Source: Pseudomonas sp. Irchel s3h17 (GTDB lineage: Bacteria > Pseudomonadota > Gammaproteobacteria > Pseudomonadales > Pseudomonadaceae). From it: a DNA stretch of 64,000 nucleotides. The DNA lies in the NCBI RefSeq assembly GCF_900187505.1, contig NZ_FYDL01000003.1, positions 62,001-126,000 on the forward strand, written 5' to 3'. The position numbers and the translations under genes are program-made. The notes beneath the pieces were generated by a model, which saw only the letters and a program-made list of their open reading frames with translations, made no database searches and was not told the DNA's origin. The number at the start of each line of letters is the position of its first letter. The stretch's first letter is position 1. This document shows, in pieces, positions 45,424-55,477 of the stretch.

Positions 45424-47643
45424 TCAATACAAATCCACGGGGTCGACATCCAGCGACCAGCGCACCGCTCGGCCGCTCGGCATCTGCTCCAGTACCAGCA
45501 GCCACGCACTGAGCAGCCGATGCAGCGGCGCCCGCGCCGTGGCTTGCAGCAACAGTTGGGCGCGATACCGTCCCGCCCGGCGCTCCATGGGGGCCGGCAC
45601 CGGGCCGAGCAGTTCGATCCCGCTCAGGTTCTGTTCGGCCAGCAAGCGCTCGGCCTCGCTGCAGGCTTCATCAAGGAAGCCTTCGGCCTGCCCGGGCTTG
45701 TGTGCTTCGGCGCGCAGCAGCGCCAGGTGGGCAAAGGGCGGCAGTCCGGCCGCGCGGCGTTCGCTCAAGGCCTGTTCGGCAAAGGCGAAGTAACCTTGTT
45801 CAGTCAGTTGCACCAGCAATGGATGGTCTGCCAGGTGGGTCTGGATGATCACTTTGCCCGGCTCTTCGGCGCGACCGGCGCGTCCGGCGACCTGGACGAT
45901 CAGCTGGGCCATGCGCTCGCTGGCGCGGAAGTCACCCGAGAACAACCCACCGTCGGCATCCAGGATCGACACCAGGGTCACCCGGGGGAAGTGATGCCCT
46001 TTGGCGAGCATCTGCGTGCCCACCAGGATGCATGGCTGACCTTTCTGGATGGTTGCGAACAGCTGGTTCATCGCGTCTTTGCGCGACGTACTGTCGCGGT
46101 CGACCCGCAGCACCGGGTAGTCCGGGAACAATATCCCCAGGCGTTCTTCGGCGCGCTCGGTGCCGGCGCCCACCGGCCGCAGATCGACCGTGCCGCATTT
46201 CGGGCAATTGCGCGGAGCCCGTTCTACATAGCCGCAGTGGTGGCAGCGTAATTCGCCGTGGCGCTGGTGTACGGTCATGCGCGCGTCGCAACGCTGGCAT
46301 TCGGACATCCAGCCGCAATCGTGACAGAGCAGGGTTGGCGCAAACCCTCGGCGGTTGAGAAACACCAGGACTTGCTGGCCGGCGGCGAGGGTCTGGCCGA
46401 TGGCCTGTTGCATGGGGCCGGAGATGCCGCTGTCCAGCGGACGGCTTTTCACGTCCAGGCGCAGGAAGCGTGGTTGCTTGGCGCCGCCAGCCCGTTCGTT
46501 CAGGCGCAGCAGCCCGTAGCGACCGGTGTAGGCGTTGTGCAGGCTTTCCAGGGAAGGGGTCGCAGAGCCGAGGACTATCGGGATGTTTTCCTGTCGTGCC
46601 CGTACCAGCGCCAGGTCACGGGCGTGGTAACGCAAGCCTTCCTGCTGTTTATAGGAGCCGTCGTGCTCTTCGTCGATGATGATCAGGCCAGGGTTTTTCA
46701 TCGGCGTGAACAGCGCCGAGCGGGTGCCGATAATAATGTCGGCCTCGCCATCGCGGGCCGCCAGCCAGGACTCCAGGCGTTCACGGTCGTTGACTGACGA
46801 GTGCACGAGCGCGATGCGCGCATTGAAGCGTTGCTCGAAGCGCGCCAGGGTTTGCGGCCCGAGGTTGATCTCGGGGATCAGCACCAGCGCTTGCTTGCCG
46901 GCCTCGAGGGTCTCGCGGATCAGCTGCAAATAGACTTCGGTCTTGCCGCTGCCCGTCACGCCGGCCAACAGGAACGCATGGAAGCTGTCCAGGCCCGCGC
47001 TGATGGCTTCGTAGGCGGCGCGTTGCTCCGGGTTCAGTGGCAGCTCCGGCTGGGCCAGCCAATGTTCATGGCGCTCGCAAGGCGCGTGCTTGCGGATGTC
47101 CACCTGTACCAGTTCCTTGGCCAGCAGCAGGTCAAGACTGTCCTTGCTCAGCATCAGCTTGCTCAGCAGTTGATGAGCGACGCCGTGAGGGTGCTGGGCC
47201 AGGGTCGCCAGGGCCTCGCGCTGGCGCGGGGCGCGGGCAATGCGCGGATCGTCGAGCCTGGCGCCCGGGGTGATCGACCAGAAGCGCTCCTGGCGTGCTT
47301 CGGCCAGTTCGCCTTGGCGCAACAGCACCGGCAGTGCCCAGCTCAAGGTATCGCCGAGGCTGTGCTGATAATACTGGGAGGTCCACAGGCATAGCTTGAA
47401 CAGTGATGCCGGTAGTGGCGGCGTGGCATCGAGCAGCGCCAGGGCTGGCTTGAGCTTGTCGGCCGGAACCTCGCTGTGGTCGGTGACCTCCACCAGGATG
47501 CCGATCATCTCGCGGCGCCCGAACGGCACGCGCAGGCGCATGCCGGGATGCAACTGCGCACGCAGCACGCCGGCCGGGGCGCGGTAGTCGAACAGGCGGC
47601 GCAGGGGCGAAGGCAGGGCGAGGCGCAGTATGGCGTCGGGCAC
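45424..47643 (-). CDS. priA: Primosomal protein N' (replication restart helicase PriA)
   Basis: PriA restarts collapsed replication forks. The 739-residue superfamily-2 helicase has Walker A GVTGSGKTEVYLQ, the LIIIDEEHDGSYKQQ box, GSATPSLES, and a zinc-binding region with paired cysteines (CHDCGWMSECQRCDARM, CHHCGY, CPKCG). I start at GTG 47643 (MPDAILRLALPSPLRRLFDY), which fits the family N terminus; GTG 47658 is also in frame but has no site. No promoter is evident upstream. Confidence 0.95.
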   Translation of the reverse strand: MPDAILRLALPSPLRRLFDYRAPAGVLRAQLHPGMRLRVPFGRREMIGILVEVTDHSEVPADKLKPALALLDATPPLPASLFKLCLWTSQYYQHSLGDTLSWALPVLLRQGELAEARQERFWSITPGARLDDPRIARAPRQREALATLAQHPHGVAHQLLSKLMLSKDSLDLLLAKELVQVDIRKHAPCERHEHWLAQPELPLNPEQRAAYEAISAGLDSFHAFLLAGVTGSGKTEVYLQLIRETLEAGKQALVLIPEINLGPQTLARFEQRFNARIALVHSSVNDRERLESWLAARDGEADIIIGTRSALFTPMKNPGLIIIDEEHDGSYKQQEGLRYHARDLALVRARQENIPIVLGSATPSLESLHNAYTGRYGLLRLNERAGGAKQPRFLRLDVKSRPLDSGISGPMQQAIGQTLAAGQQVLVFLNRRGFAPTLLCHDCGWMSECQRCDARMTVHQRHGELRCHHCGYVERAPRNCPKCGTVDLRPVGAGTERAEERLGILFPDYPVLRVDRDSTSRKDAMNQLFATIQKGQPCILVGTQMLAKGHHFPRVTLVSILDADGGLFSGDFRASERMAQLIVQVAGRAGRAEEPGKVIIQTHLADHPLLVQLTEQGYFAFAEQALSERRAAGLPPFAHLALLRAEAHKPGQAEGFLDEACSEAERLLAEQNLSGIELLGPVPAPMERRAGRYRAQLLLQATARAPLHRLLSAWLLVLEQMPSGRAVRWSLDVDPVDLY

Positions 47644-47869
47644 GCGGGATGATCTCACTGGGCGGGTGGTGAAGAGGGGGCGGAGCCTAGCAGACGGTCG
47701 GGGTCGTGTCCTCCATCAGGAAGCCGTTCACCTGTTGGCGAGCGGATTCTGATGCCAGGCAAGGCGCTGCGATGACGCTTGGCACTATGGGGGGTAGCCG
47801 CGCCGAATGGCGTTGAAAGACGCCGCTGGCAGCGGGCCATGTTTTCTGATGGAGGGCGCTTTGGACCGC

Positions 47870-47897
47870 TTGCGCGAATGAAAAGGTCTGGTAGAAT
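47870..47897 (+). promoter_or_regulatory. Likely rpmE promoter
   Basis: TTGCGC and TAGAAT are 16 bases apart, about 70 bases before the rpmE ATG. The -10 is 5 of 6 to consensus; the -35 is weaker. Confidence 0.55.
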
Positions 47898-47911
47898 CCG
47901 CGGCCTAATTA

Positions 47912-47948
47912 CGTGCGGTATTCAACAATGGTGTTGAGTGGCGGCACG
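47912..47948 (+). promoter_or_regulatory. Stem-loop in the rpmE leader
   Basis: An inner stem TCAACA/TGTTGA with an ATGG loop is enclosed by CGTGC/GCACG, ending just before the TGAGGA ribosome site. Such a leader structure could serve translational autoregulation by L31, as reported for enterobacteria (from memory); that is inference here. Confidence 0.5.
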
Positions 47949-47966
47949 CTAGCCTGAGGAATCACC

Positions 47967-48206
47967 ATGAAAGCCGATATCCATCCAACATACGAAATCA
48001 CCGCAGTAACCTGCAGCTGTGGCAACAAGTTCGAAACTCGTTCGAACCTGGCCAAGCCTCTGGCGATCGACGTATGCAACGAGTGCCACCCGTTCTACAC
48101 CGGTAAGCAGAAGACTCTGGATACTGGCGGCCGTGTACAGCGCTTCGCAGACCGTTTCGGTGCTTTCGGCAAGAAAGCTGAAGTGGCTCCTGCTGCTGCA
48201 GAGTAA
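47967..48206 (+). CDS. rpmE: 50S ribosomal protein L31 (zinc-binding form)
   Basis: The 79-residue bL31 begins [20 protein letters not shown] and has the C+ zinc motif: CSCG and later [10 protein letters not shown], so it is the zinc-type paralogue instead of the YkgM-like backup. An Ala-rich tail ([11 protein letters not shown]) extends it slightly. A TGAGGA site precedes the ATG. A stem-loop leader and strong terminator bracket the gene, so it is monocistronic. Confidence 0.97.
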   Translation: MKADIHPTYEITAVTCSCGNKFETRSNLAKPLAIDVCNECHPFYTGKQKTLDTGGRVQRFADRFGAFGKKAEVAPAAAE

Positions 48207-48211
48207 GGCTG

Positions 48212-48230
48212 AAAAGCCCGACGGGCTTTT
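48212..48230 (+). terminator. Intrinsic terminator after rpmE
   Basis: AAAAGCCC and GGGCTTTT form an 8-base stem with a 3-base centre and a T run, 5 bases after the rpmE stop. Confidence 0.8.
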
Positions 48231-48238
48231 CCCTGCTG

Positions 48239-48959
48239 ATGAAAAAGGCGTCCCTTGCGGGCGCCTTTTTTGTGTCTGCGATTTGGCTCTCCAGCGCCCA
48301 GGCCTTCTGTCCGGCACCCGTCGGGCTGCAAGCCGTCAGCGTGCAGCGCGTGGTGGATGGCGACACCGTGCGCCTGAGTGATGGTCGCAGCGTGCTGCAT
48401 GATTGGCCTCAACACCCCTGAGCTGGGCAAAAAAGGACGCTCCGGCGAGCCTTTTGCCGTGTCCGCACGCAAGCGCCTGGAAGCCCTGGTGGCGGCCAGC
48501 GACGGGCGGCTGGGCTTGCTGGTGGGTCAGGAAAGCAAGGATCGCTACGGGCGCACCCTGGCCCATTTCTACAGTTCCAATGGCGCCAATCTTGAAGCGC
48601 AGATGCTCGCCGAAGGTCTCGGTTACCTGGTGGCGGTGGCACCGAATGTCGATCTGATCAGTTGCCAACAAGCGGCCGAACGCAGTGCACGGCGGGCCGG
48701 ACTGGGAATATGGCGGCAGTCTCCTGTGCTGAAAACGGAGCAGATCACAGCTTGCGGATTCGCCGTGGTCAGTGGTCGTGTGAGCAGGGGACAGTGCAAT
48801 CGTGGCGGGGTTTGGATCGATTTGCAGGGCTCGTTTGTATTGCGCGTTGCACCCAATCAGTTCAATCCATTTGATCTGCCGACACTGAAACGACGCCAAG
48901 GCAAGTGGATCGAGGTGCGTAGCCGGGAGCTCGAACGTTCGCGGCAAGGGCATTTGTAA
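48239..48959 (+). pseudogene. Secreted thermonuclease (SNase-like) gene with an apparent +1 frameshift
   Basis: The reading frame from ATG 48239 encodes a signal peptide (MKKASLAGAFFVSAIWLSSAQA) and the SNase start VVDGDTVRLSDGRSV, then stops at 48421. The rest resumes in the next frame as MIGLNTPELGKKGRS and runs to 48959, with DRYGRTLAHFY. Removing one base within 48395-48398 would restore VR-MIGLNTPE, where Arg and Glu are catalytic in SNase, so the break is inside one gene. Corrected, it would be about 239 residues, a Ca-dependent secreted nuclease. Whether the change is real or a base-calling error cannot be told. Confidence 0.78.
48242..48271 (+). terminator. Intrinsic terminator inside the first codons of the nuclease gene
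   Basis: A run of five A, GGCGTCCC, TTGC loop, GGGCGCC and six T form a textbook intrinsic terminator exactly over codons 2-11 of the SNase-like gene. It may be a second terminator for rpmE. Confidence 0.8.
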
Positions 48960-49203
48960 TCCGCTCGGGCGCGCTGGTTGCAATTTTTGACCCGTTCGAC
49001 GGTGTTGCGGGTGTCCGCCTGAGAAAAATTGTAGACATTTTTTATGGTGATTGTGAACAGTTAAGCCCTTGTGTTCCGTGGCTCTTGGCCCAAAGTCGTA
49101 GGGCAGGGCGCTTGACAGGGGTGACTGGTCAGTCTTGTGGGGACTTTGCGAGGCGCGTATCCTCGGCGACCAGTCTGTCCAACAGTAAAAGCGGAATGCC
49201 CCC

Positions 49204-50472
49204 ATGTCTGATCTGAAAACTGCCGCTCTCGAATATCATGCCAATCCTCGTCCAGGGAAGCTGAGTGTCGAGCTCACCAAGGCCACTGCTACCGTCCGCG
49301 ACCTGTCGCTGGCCTATAGCCCCGGCGTAGCCGAGCCAGTACGCGAAATCGCTCGCGATCCTGAACTGGCCTACAAGTACACCGGCAAGGGCAACCTGGT
49401 TGCAGTCATTTCCGATGGCACCGCGATTCTCGGCCTGGGTAACCTCGGCCCATTGGCGTCCAAGCCAGTCATGGAAGGCAAGGGTGTACTGTTCAAGCGT
49501 TTCGCTGGTATCGACGTGTTCGACATCGAAGTCGACTCCGAGAGCCCGCAAGCCTTCATCGACACCGTAAAGCGCATCTCCATCACGTTCGGCGGCATCA
49601 ACCTGGAAGACATCAAGGCACCTGAGTGCTTTGAGATCGAACGTGCCCTGATCGAGCAGTGCGACATTCCGGTGTTCCACGATGACCAGCACGGCACCGC
49701 GATCGTGACCGCGGCCGGCATGATCAACGCCCTGGAAATCGCGGGCAAAACCCTTGCCGATGCCCAGATCGTCTGCCTGGGCGCCGGTGCTGCCGCCATC
49801 TCCTGCATGAAATTGCTGGTGAGCATGGGCGCCAACATCGAAAACATCTACATGGTTGACCGTACCGGTGTGATCCACTCCGGCCGTGACGACCTGAACC
49901 AGTACAAGGCGGTCTTCGCCCACGCGACCGACAAGCGCACCCTGGCAGACGCCTTGCAAGGTGCTGACGTGTTCGTCGGCCTGTCCGGCCCGAACCTGCT
50001 GAGCGCCGAAGGCCTGAAATCCATGGCGGCCAACCCGATCGTGTTCGCCTGCTCGAACCCGGATCCAGAAATCGCCCCGGAACTGGCTCACGCCACCCGT
50101 GACGACGTGATCATGGCGACCGGCCGTTCGGACTACCCGAACCAGGTGAACAACGTACTGGGCTTCCCGTTCATCTTCCGTGGTGCCCTGGACGTTCGCG
50201 CCAAGCGCATCAACGAAGAAATGAAAGTGGCAGCGGCCAACGCCCTGCGTGAACTGGCCAAGCTGCCGGTACCTCAGGAAGTGTGCGACGCCTACGGCGG
50301 CATCAAGCTGGAATTCGGTCGTGAGTACATCATCCCGAAACCAATGGATGCCCGCCTGATCACCGTGATCTCCGACGCCGTGGCCAAGGCCGCGATCGAG
50401 ACCGGTGTGGCGACCCTGCCGTATCCGAAGAACTACCCGCTCAAAAGCGTGGATGACGTGTTCAACGGCTAA
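49204..50472 (+). CDS. maeB: NADP-dependent malic enzyme
   Basis: The enzyme oxidatively decarboxylates malate to pyruvate, yielding NADPH. The 422-residue protein has KGNLVAVISDGTAILGLGNLGPLASKPVMEGK, FDIEVDSESPQ, the metal-binding FHDDQHGTAIV and a nucleotide-binding GAGAAAISCMKLL. It lacks the phosphotransacetylase-like C-terminal domain of E. coli MaeB (about 760 residues), so it is the short form. The ATG is at 49204, and a terminator follows the stop. Confidence 0.9.
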   Translation: MSDLKTAALEYHANPRPGKLSVELTKATATVRDLSLAYSPGVAEPVREIARDPELAYKYTGKGNLVAVISDGTAILGLGNLGPLASKPVMEGKGVLFKRFAGIDVFDIEVDSESPQAFIDTVKRISITFGGINLEDIKAPECFEIERALIEQCDIPVFHDDQHGTAIVTAAGMINALEIAGKTLADAQIVCLGAGAAAISCMKLLVSMGANIENIYMVDRTGVIHSGRDDLNQYKAVFAHATDKRTLADALQGADVFVGLSGPNLLSAEGLKSMAANPIVFACSNPDPEIAPELAHATRDDVIMATGRSDYPNQVNNVLGFPFIFRGALDVRAKRINEEMKVAAANALRELAKLPVPQEVCDAYGGIKLEFGREYIIPKPMDARLITVISDAVAKAAIETGVATLPYPKNYPLKSVDDVFNG

Positions 50473-50494
50473 GCCTGCGTAGCGTCAAACCCCA

Positions 50495-50524
50495 AGCCCC
50501 GGCTCTCGCGAGTCGGGGCTTTTT
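50495..50524 (+). terminator. Intrinsic terminator after maeB
   Basis: AGCCCCG and CGGGGCT flank a CTCGCGAG-containing loop, followed by four T. Confidence 0.85.
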
Positions 50525-50674
50525 GCATTCTGGCGGGCGATGGGTGGTGTAGCGGGATCGGTGCGATCTGCTTTACTCAGCCTTGCCAAGAGGCGTAGTC
50601 GTGCGAAGAAGCTTCTTTTCTATGACAGCATGCTCAATGTCGCTTTGCTCGAGCAGATTGAAAAGGGGTTCTGC

Positions 50675-51748
50675 ATGTCTTCCGCCATCGAGGCTTCGGT
50701 CGACAAGCTGGACAGCGTCCAGTTTCTGCGGGCAATAGCGGCGACGGCCGTGGTCGTTCAACACGTCCCGCTGTTTCGCAATGGTGCCTGGGGCGTCGAC
50801 ATCTTTTTCGTGATCAGTGGCTTCATCATGGCCCTGGTTACCGCCAAGTCGAAAAGACACTTTTTCACCAAGCGTGTGATCCGGGTCGTGCCGCTTTACT
50901 GGCTGGGCACCTTTGGCGTATTTGGCGTGGCCCTGCTGCTGCCCAGCTTGCTGGACAACACCACGGCGGATCTGACCGGCCTTATCAAGTCGCTGCTGTT
51001 CATTCCCTACCAGAAGGGTGAGTACGTTCAGCCCCTGTTGTTCCTCGGCTGGACCCTGAACTTCGAGATGTTCTTCTACGTCCTGTTTGCTCTGTCCATG
51101 GCCATCAGTCATCGCCACCGCCTGCTGATCTGCTCGCTGGTACTCATAGTCCTGGTGCTGCTGGGGCAGTGGATGAAGTTCGACTCAGTGATTCTGGATT
51201 TCTATAGCTCTGAAATTCTTGCGGAATTTGCCTTCGGCATGGGCTGCTACACGCTGTATGCCCGCACCGCTGGCTGGCGCGCCTCCGGGCCCACGATCGG
51301 GGTGCGAGTGGTTTTGGTGCTGATCAGTGTCACCTGTATTGCCAGCATGCCGTTCAATGAGACCTTTGCGACGACTCTGGGGCGCAGCATTTACTGGGGG
51401 ATTCCGGCCACCTTGTGCTTTCTGGCGATGGTGCATGGTCTGGCAGGTCTGCGCCTGCCCTGGGGGATGGTGCTGCTCGGCGACGCCAGCTATTCCCTGT
51501 ATCTGTTCCACCCCTACGTGATGAAGGTGTTCAACAAGGTTTTCCACGTGTTCGATACGTCGGGCCTGCTCGCCTACCTGATAGCAGCGCTGGCCATCGG
51601 CCTGTGTTATCTGGTCGCAATCAGCATCTATCGGCTGGTGGAGTTGCCAATGACCAGGCGGCTGCGCGTCATCTTCCTCGACCGTCATCGGGTTGGGAAG
51701 CTGCCACCGGAGTTGCCGGTGGAGCGCAGCGAATTGCGGGGTGAATGA
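50675..51748 (+). CDS. Acyltransferase 3 family membrane protein
   Basis: This 357-residue integral-membrane protein belongs to the acyltransferase-3 (OafA/NodX) family, which acetylates surface glycans. It has the family start VQFLRAIAATAVVVQHVPLF with the catalytic His, GVDIFFVISGFIMALVTAKS, about ten hydrophobic spans, and the late YSLYLFHPYVMKV. I start at ATG 50675 with AAGGGG upstream; ATG 50630 is also in frame. It sits alone between the maeB terminator and the convergent ponA, and may be strain-variable. The substrate is unknown. Confidence 0.87.
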   Translation: MSSAIEASVDKLDSVQFLRAIAATAVVVQHVPLFRNGAWGVDIFFVISGFIMALVTAKSKRHFFTKRVIRVVPLYWLGTFGVFGVALLLPSLLDNTTADLTGLIKSLLFIPYQKGEYVQPLLFLGWTLNFEMFFYVLFALSMAISHRHRLLICSLVLIVLVLLGQWMKFDSVILDFYSSEILAEFAFGMGCYTLYARTAGWRASGPTIGVRVVLVLISVTCIASMPFNETFATTLGRSIYWGIPATLCFLAMVHGLAGLRLPWGMVLLGDASYSLYLFHPYVMKVFNKVFHVFDTSGLLAYLIAALAIGLCYLVAISIYRLVELPMTRRLRVIFLDRHRVGKLPPELPVERSELRGE

Positions 51749-51754
51749 GCGAGG

Positions 51755-54196
51755 TCAGAACAAATCGATCGGCGCGACTTCGTCCGCTGGCAGCGGGCTG
51801 CCCGGTGCGGTGCCGTTGCCCAGTTCGCTGCCGGTCGGTGGCGTGTCTTCGCTCTTGAACAGTTCGAAGTAGGCGCCCGGCGTACCTGGTGATGCTGCGC
51901 GACCGCTGATCGGGTCCACTCGCAGGCTGAGTATGCCTTCAGGTTCGGCCTGGGTATGGGGCGGCTTGTCCTTGAGTGCGGCGCCCATGTAGTTCATCCA
52001 GATGGGCAGTGCCACCGTACCACCATACTCCCGCCTGCCCAGGCTCTCCGGCTGGTCGAATCCGGCCCAGACGGTGGTTACGTAGTCGGCGTTGTAGCCC
52101 GAGAACCAGGCGTCCTTGGATTCGTTGGTGGTCCCGGTCTTGCCGGCGAGGTCGGTGCGCCCCAGGGCCAGGGCGCGGCGGCCCGTGCCAAGCTTGATCA
52201 CGTCCTGCAGCATGCTGTTGAGGATGTAGGTCGTGCGCCCGTCGATGATGCGCTCGGCCACGGCCGGCGCGGGTGTGGCGGCTTGATCGACCGGGGTCTG
52301 GCCGGGTGCGGCGTTGACCGTGAAGGCTTCGGTAGTCGGTACGGCAATGCCGTCGCTGGCGATGGCGCCCTGGGGCACGCTTGGCGGGTTGGCGACGAAC
52401 AGCGTGTCGCCATTGCGGCTCTCGATCTTGTCGATGATGTACGGCGTGATCTTGTAGCCGCCGTTGGCAAAGGTGCTCCAACCGGTCGCGATTTCCATCG
52501 GTGTCAGCGTCGCCGTGCCCAGGGCCAGCGAGAGGTTGCGTGGCAGGTCGTCCTTGTTGAAGCCGAACTTACTGATGTAGTCGATGGTGCGGTCCACGCC
52601 CAGCGCCTGGAGCAGGCGGATCGATACCAGGTTGCGCGACTTGTACAGCGCCTCACGCATGCGGATCGGGCCGAGGAAGGTGTTGGTGTCGTTCTTCGGG
52701 CGCCAGACCTTGTCCAGGTACTCGTCGACAAACACGATCGGCGCATCGTTCACCAGGCTGGAGGCGGTGTAGCCGTTATCCAGTGCGGCGCTGTAGACGA
52801 AGGGTTTGAAGCTCGAGCCCGGTTGGCGCTTGGCCTGCATGGCGCGGTTGTAGTTGCTCTGTTCGAAGGCGAAGCCGCCGACCAGTGCGCGGATTGCCCC
52901 GTTTTGCGGATCCAGCGAGACCAGTGCGCCCTGGGCGACCGGGACCTGGCTGAACTTCAGGCTGTTATCGGGCTGACGCTGTACGCGGATCAGGTCGCCG
53001 ACCTGGGCGACGTCCGAAGGCTGGCGTGGGACGGGGCCCATGCTGTTGGTATTCAGGAACGGCCGCGCCCACTTCATGGTGTCCCAGCTGACGTGCTCGG
53101 CGCCGGTGCGGGTCAGTACCTGCAGGCCCTGCTTGTCGACCTGGGTGACGATGGCCGGCTCCAGGCCGCTGATGGTGCGCTGCTTGGTCAGCTCGGCAGC
53201 CCAGGCGTCGAGTGTCTTGCCTGGCAGGCGCGATTCAGGGCCGCGATAGCCGTGGCGCTGGTCGTAGGTCATCAGGCCTTCATGGACGGCAGTGTTGGCC
53301 ATCTCCTGAAGGTTGCTCGGCACGGTGGTGGTGACGCGGAAACCTTCCGTGTAGGCGTCGCTGCCATAGCGCCCGACCATTTCGGCGCGGGCCATTTCAG
53401 CGATGTACGGCGCGTTCACTTCCGGGGTCGGCACATGGTAGCTGGCGTTCAGCGGTTCGTTGATCGACGTGGTGTAGTCGGCTTCGGTGATTTTACCGAG
53501 CTTGTACATGCGCCCCAGGATCCAGTCGCGACGTTCCTTGCTGCGCGTCGGGTTGGCCAGCGGGTTGAAGCGCGACGGGGCCTTGGGCAGGCCGGCAATC
53601 ATTGCCATCTGCGCCAGGGTGACGTCACGGATCGACTTGCCGTAATACACCTGTGCCGCCGCCTCGATGCCGTAGGCGCGGTTGCCCAGGTAGATCTTGT
53701 TCACATAGAGCTCGAGGATCTCGTCCTTGGTCAGCTGACGCTCGATCTGCAGGGCCAGGAGGATCTCCGTGGTCTTGCGCGAGAAGCTGCGTTCGCTGGT
53801 CAGGAAGAAGTTCTTGGCGACCTGCATGGTGATGGTGCTGCCGCCGGACTGGATGTGTCCGCTTTTGATCAGCTGGGTGGCGGCACGCATCAGGCTGCTG
53901 GGGTCGACGCCATAGTGATTGGCGAAGTTGTCGTCTTCAGCACTTAGTAACGCATTAATGAAATTGGGGGGAATGTCGGCGAAACGTATCGGTGTACGGC
54001 GCATTTCGCCAAATTCTGCGATCAACTTGTCGTCGCTGCTGTAGACCCGCAAAGGGATCTGCAACTGGATGCTTCTGAGCGCCTCCACCGAGGGAAGCCC
54101 CGGGCTAAGGTAAAGAAACGCGCCACTCAGACTCAGGAGCAGTCCGCAGAAAATGGCGACGATGGACCACCCGAAAAATTTCAGCAGACGAATCAA
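51755..54196 (-). CDS. ponA: Penicillin-binding protein 1A (bifunctional peptidoglycan synthase)
   Basis: PBP1A polymerises and cross-links peptidoglycan. The 813-residue protein starts at TTG 54196 with an N-terminal membrane anchor (FFGWSIVAIFCGLLLSLSGAFLYL). The glycosyltransferase domain shows SAEDDNFANHYGVD and GGSTITMQVAKNFF; an OB-like insert follows, then the transpeptidase with PGSSFKPF (catalytic Ser), and LAGKTGTTNESKDAWF. It is divergent from pilMNOPQ, as in other Pseudomonas. No upstream ATG is in frame, hence the TTG. Confidence 0.95.
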   Translation of the reverse strand: MIRLLKFFGWSIVAIFCGLLLSLSGAFLYLSPGLPSVEALRSIQLQIPLRVYSSDDKLIAEFGEMRRTPIRFADIPPNFINALLSAEDDNFANHYGVDPSSLMRAATQLIKSGHIQSGGSTITMQVAKNFFLTSERSFSRKTTEILLALQIERQLTKDEILELYVNKIYLGNRAYGIEAAAQVYYGKSIRDVTLAQMAMIAGLPKAPSRFNPLANPTRSKERRDWILGRMYKLGKITEADYTTSINEPLNASYHVPTPEVNAPYIAEMARAEMVGRYGSDAYTEGFRVTTTVPSNLQEMANTAVHEGLMTYDQRHGYRGPESRLPGKTLDAWAAELTKQRTISGLEPAIVTQVDKQGLQVLTRTGAEHVSWDTMKWARPFLNTNSMGPVPRQPSDVAQVGDLIRVQRQPDNSLKFSQVPVAQGALVSLDPQNGAIRALVGGFAFEQSNYNRAMQAKRQPGSSFKPFVYSAALDNGYTASSLVNDAPIVFVDEYLDKVWRPKNDTNTFLGPIRMREALYKSRNLVSIRLLQALGVDRTIDYISKFGFNKDDLPRNLSLALGTATLTPMEIATGWSTFANGGYKITPYIIDKIESRNGDTLFVANPPSVPQGAIASDGIAVPTTEAFTVNAAPGQTPVDQAATPAPAVAERIIDGRTTYILNSMLQDVIKLGTGRRALALGRTDLAGKTGTTNESKDAWFSGYNADYVTTVWAGFDQPESLGRREYGGTVALPIWMNYMGAALKDKPPHTQAEPEGILSLRVDPISGRAASPGTPGAYFELFKSEDTPPTGSELGNGTAPGSPLPADEVAPIDLF

Positions 54197-54297
54197 GGCT
54201 TTTGGATATCCAGGGTAAAGAATGAATTAGGCGTCAGGGCATTCAGGGTTAGCAAGGATCGGCCTGCGCTTGCGAAAAGCGGAAAAAAACGATGGGC

Positions 54298-54303
54298 ATT
54301 ATA
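54298..54303 (-). promoter_or_regulatory. Candidate -10 element of ponA
   Basis: On the minus strand TATAAT is a perfect -10, about 100 bases before ponA, but the -35 region at the right distance is poor (GCGCCT). A TTGACA further off (54339-54344) is too distant to pair with it. Confidence 0.35.
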
Positions 54304-54385
54304 AGCACTTTTTCTACCTCAGGCGCATTTGGCCCCAGTGTCAAGACTCGGCTATTGAACGCAACGAACAATAAAGAGTCCGTAA

Positions 54386-55476
<1,091 letters not shown>

Positions 55477-55477
<1 letters not shown>

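Larger units (their letters stand above)
47644..47966. other. Divergent region between priA and rpmE (323 bases)
   Basis: No gene is seen. The half near rpmE contains its likely promoter (47870-47897) and a leader hairpin (47912-47948). The priA half holds no element I can support. Confidence 0.7.

Noticed and set aside
49111..49116. TTGACA upstream of maeB as its -35
   Set aside because: No acceptable -10 lies 16-18 bases downstream.
51956..53947. 663-codon open frame antisense to ponA
   Set aside because: The opposite strand encodes a complete PBP1A with all motifs; this frame shows none.
54339..54344. TTGACA as the -35 of ponA
   Set aside because: The gap to the TATAAT at 54298-54303 is 35 bases, too long for one promoter.
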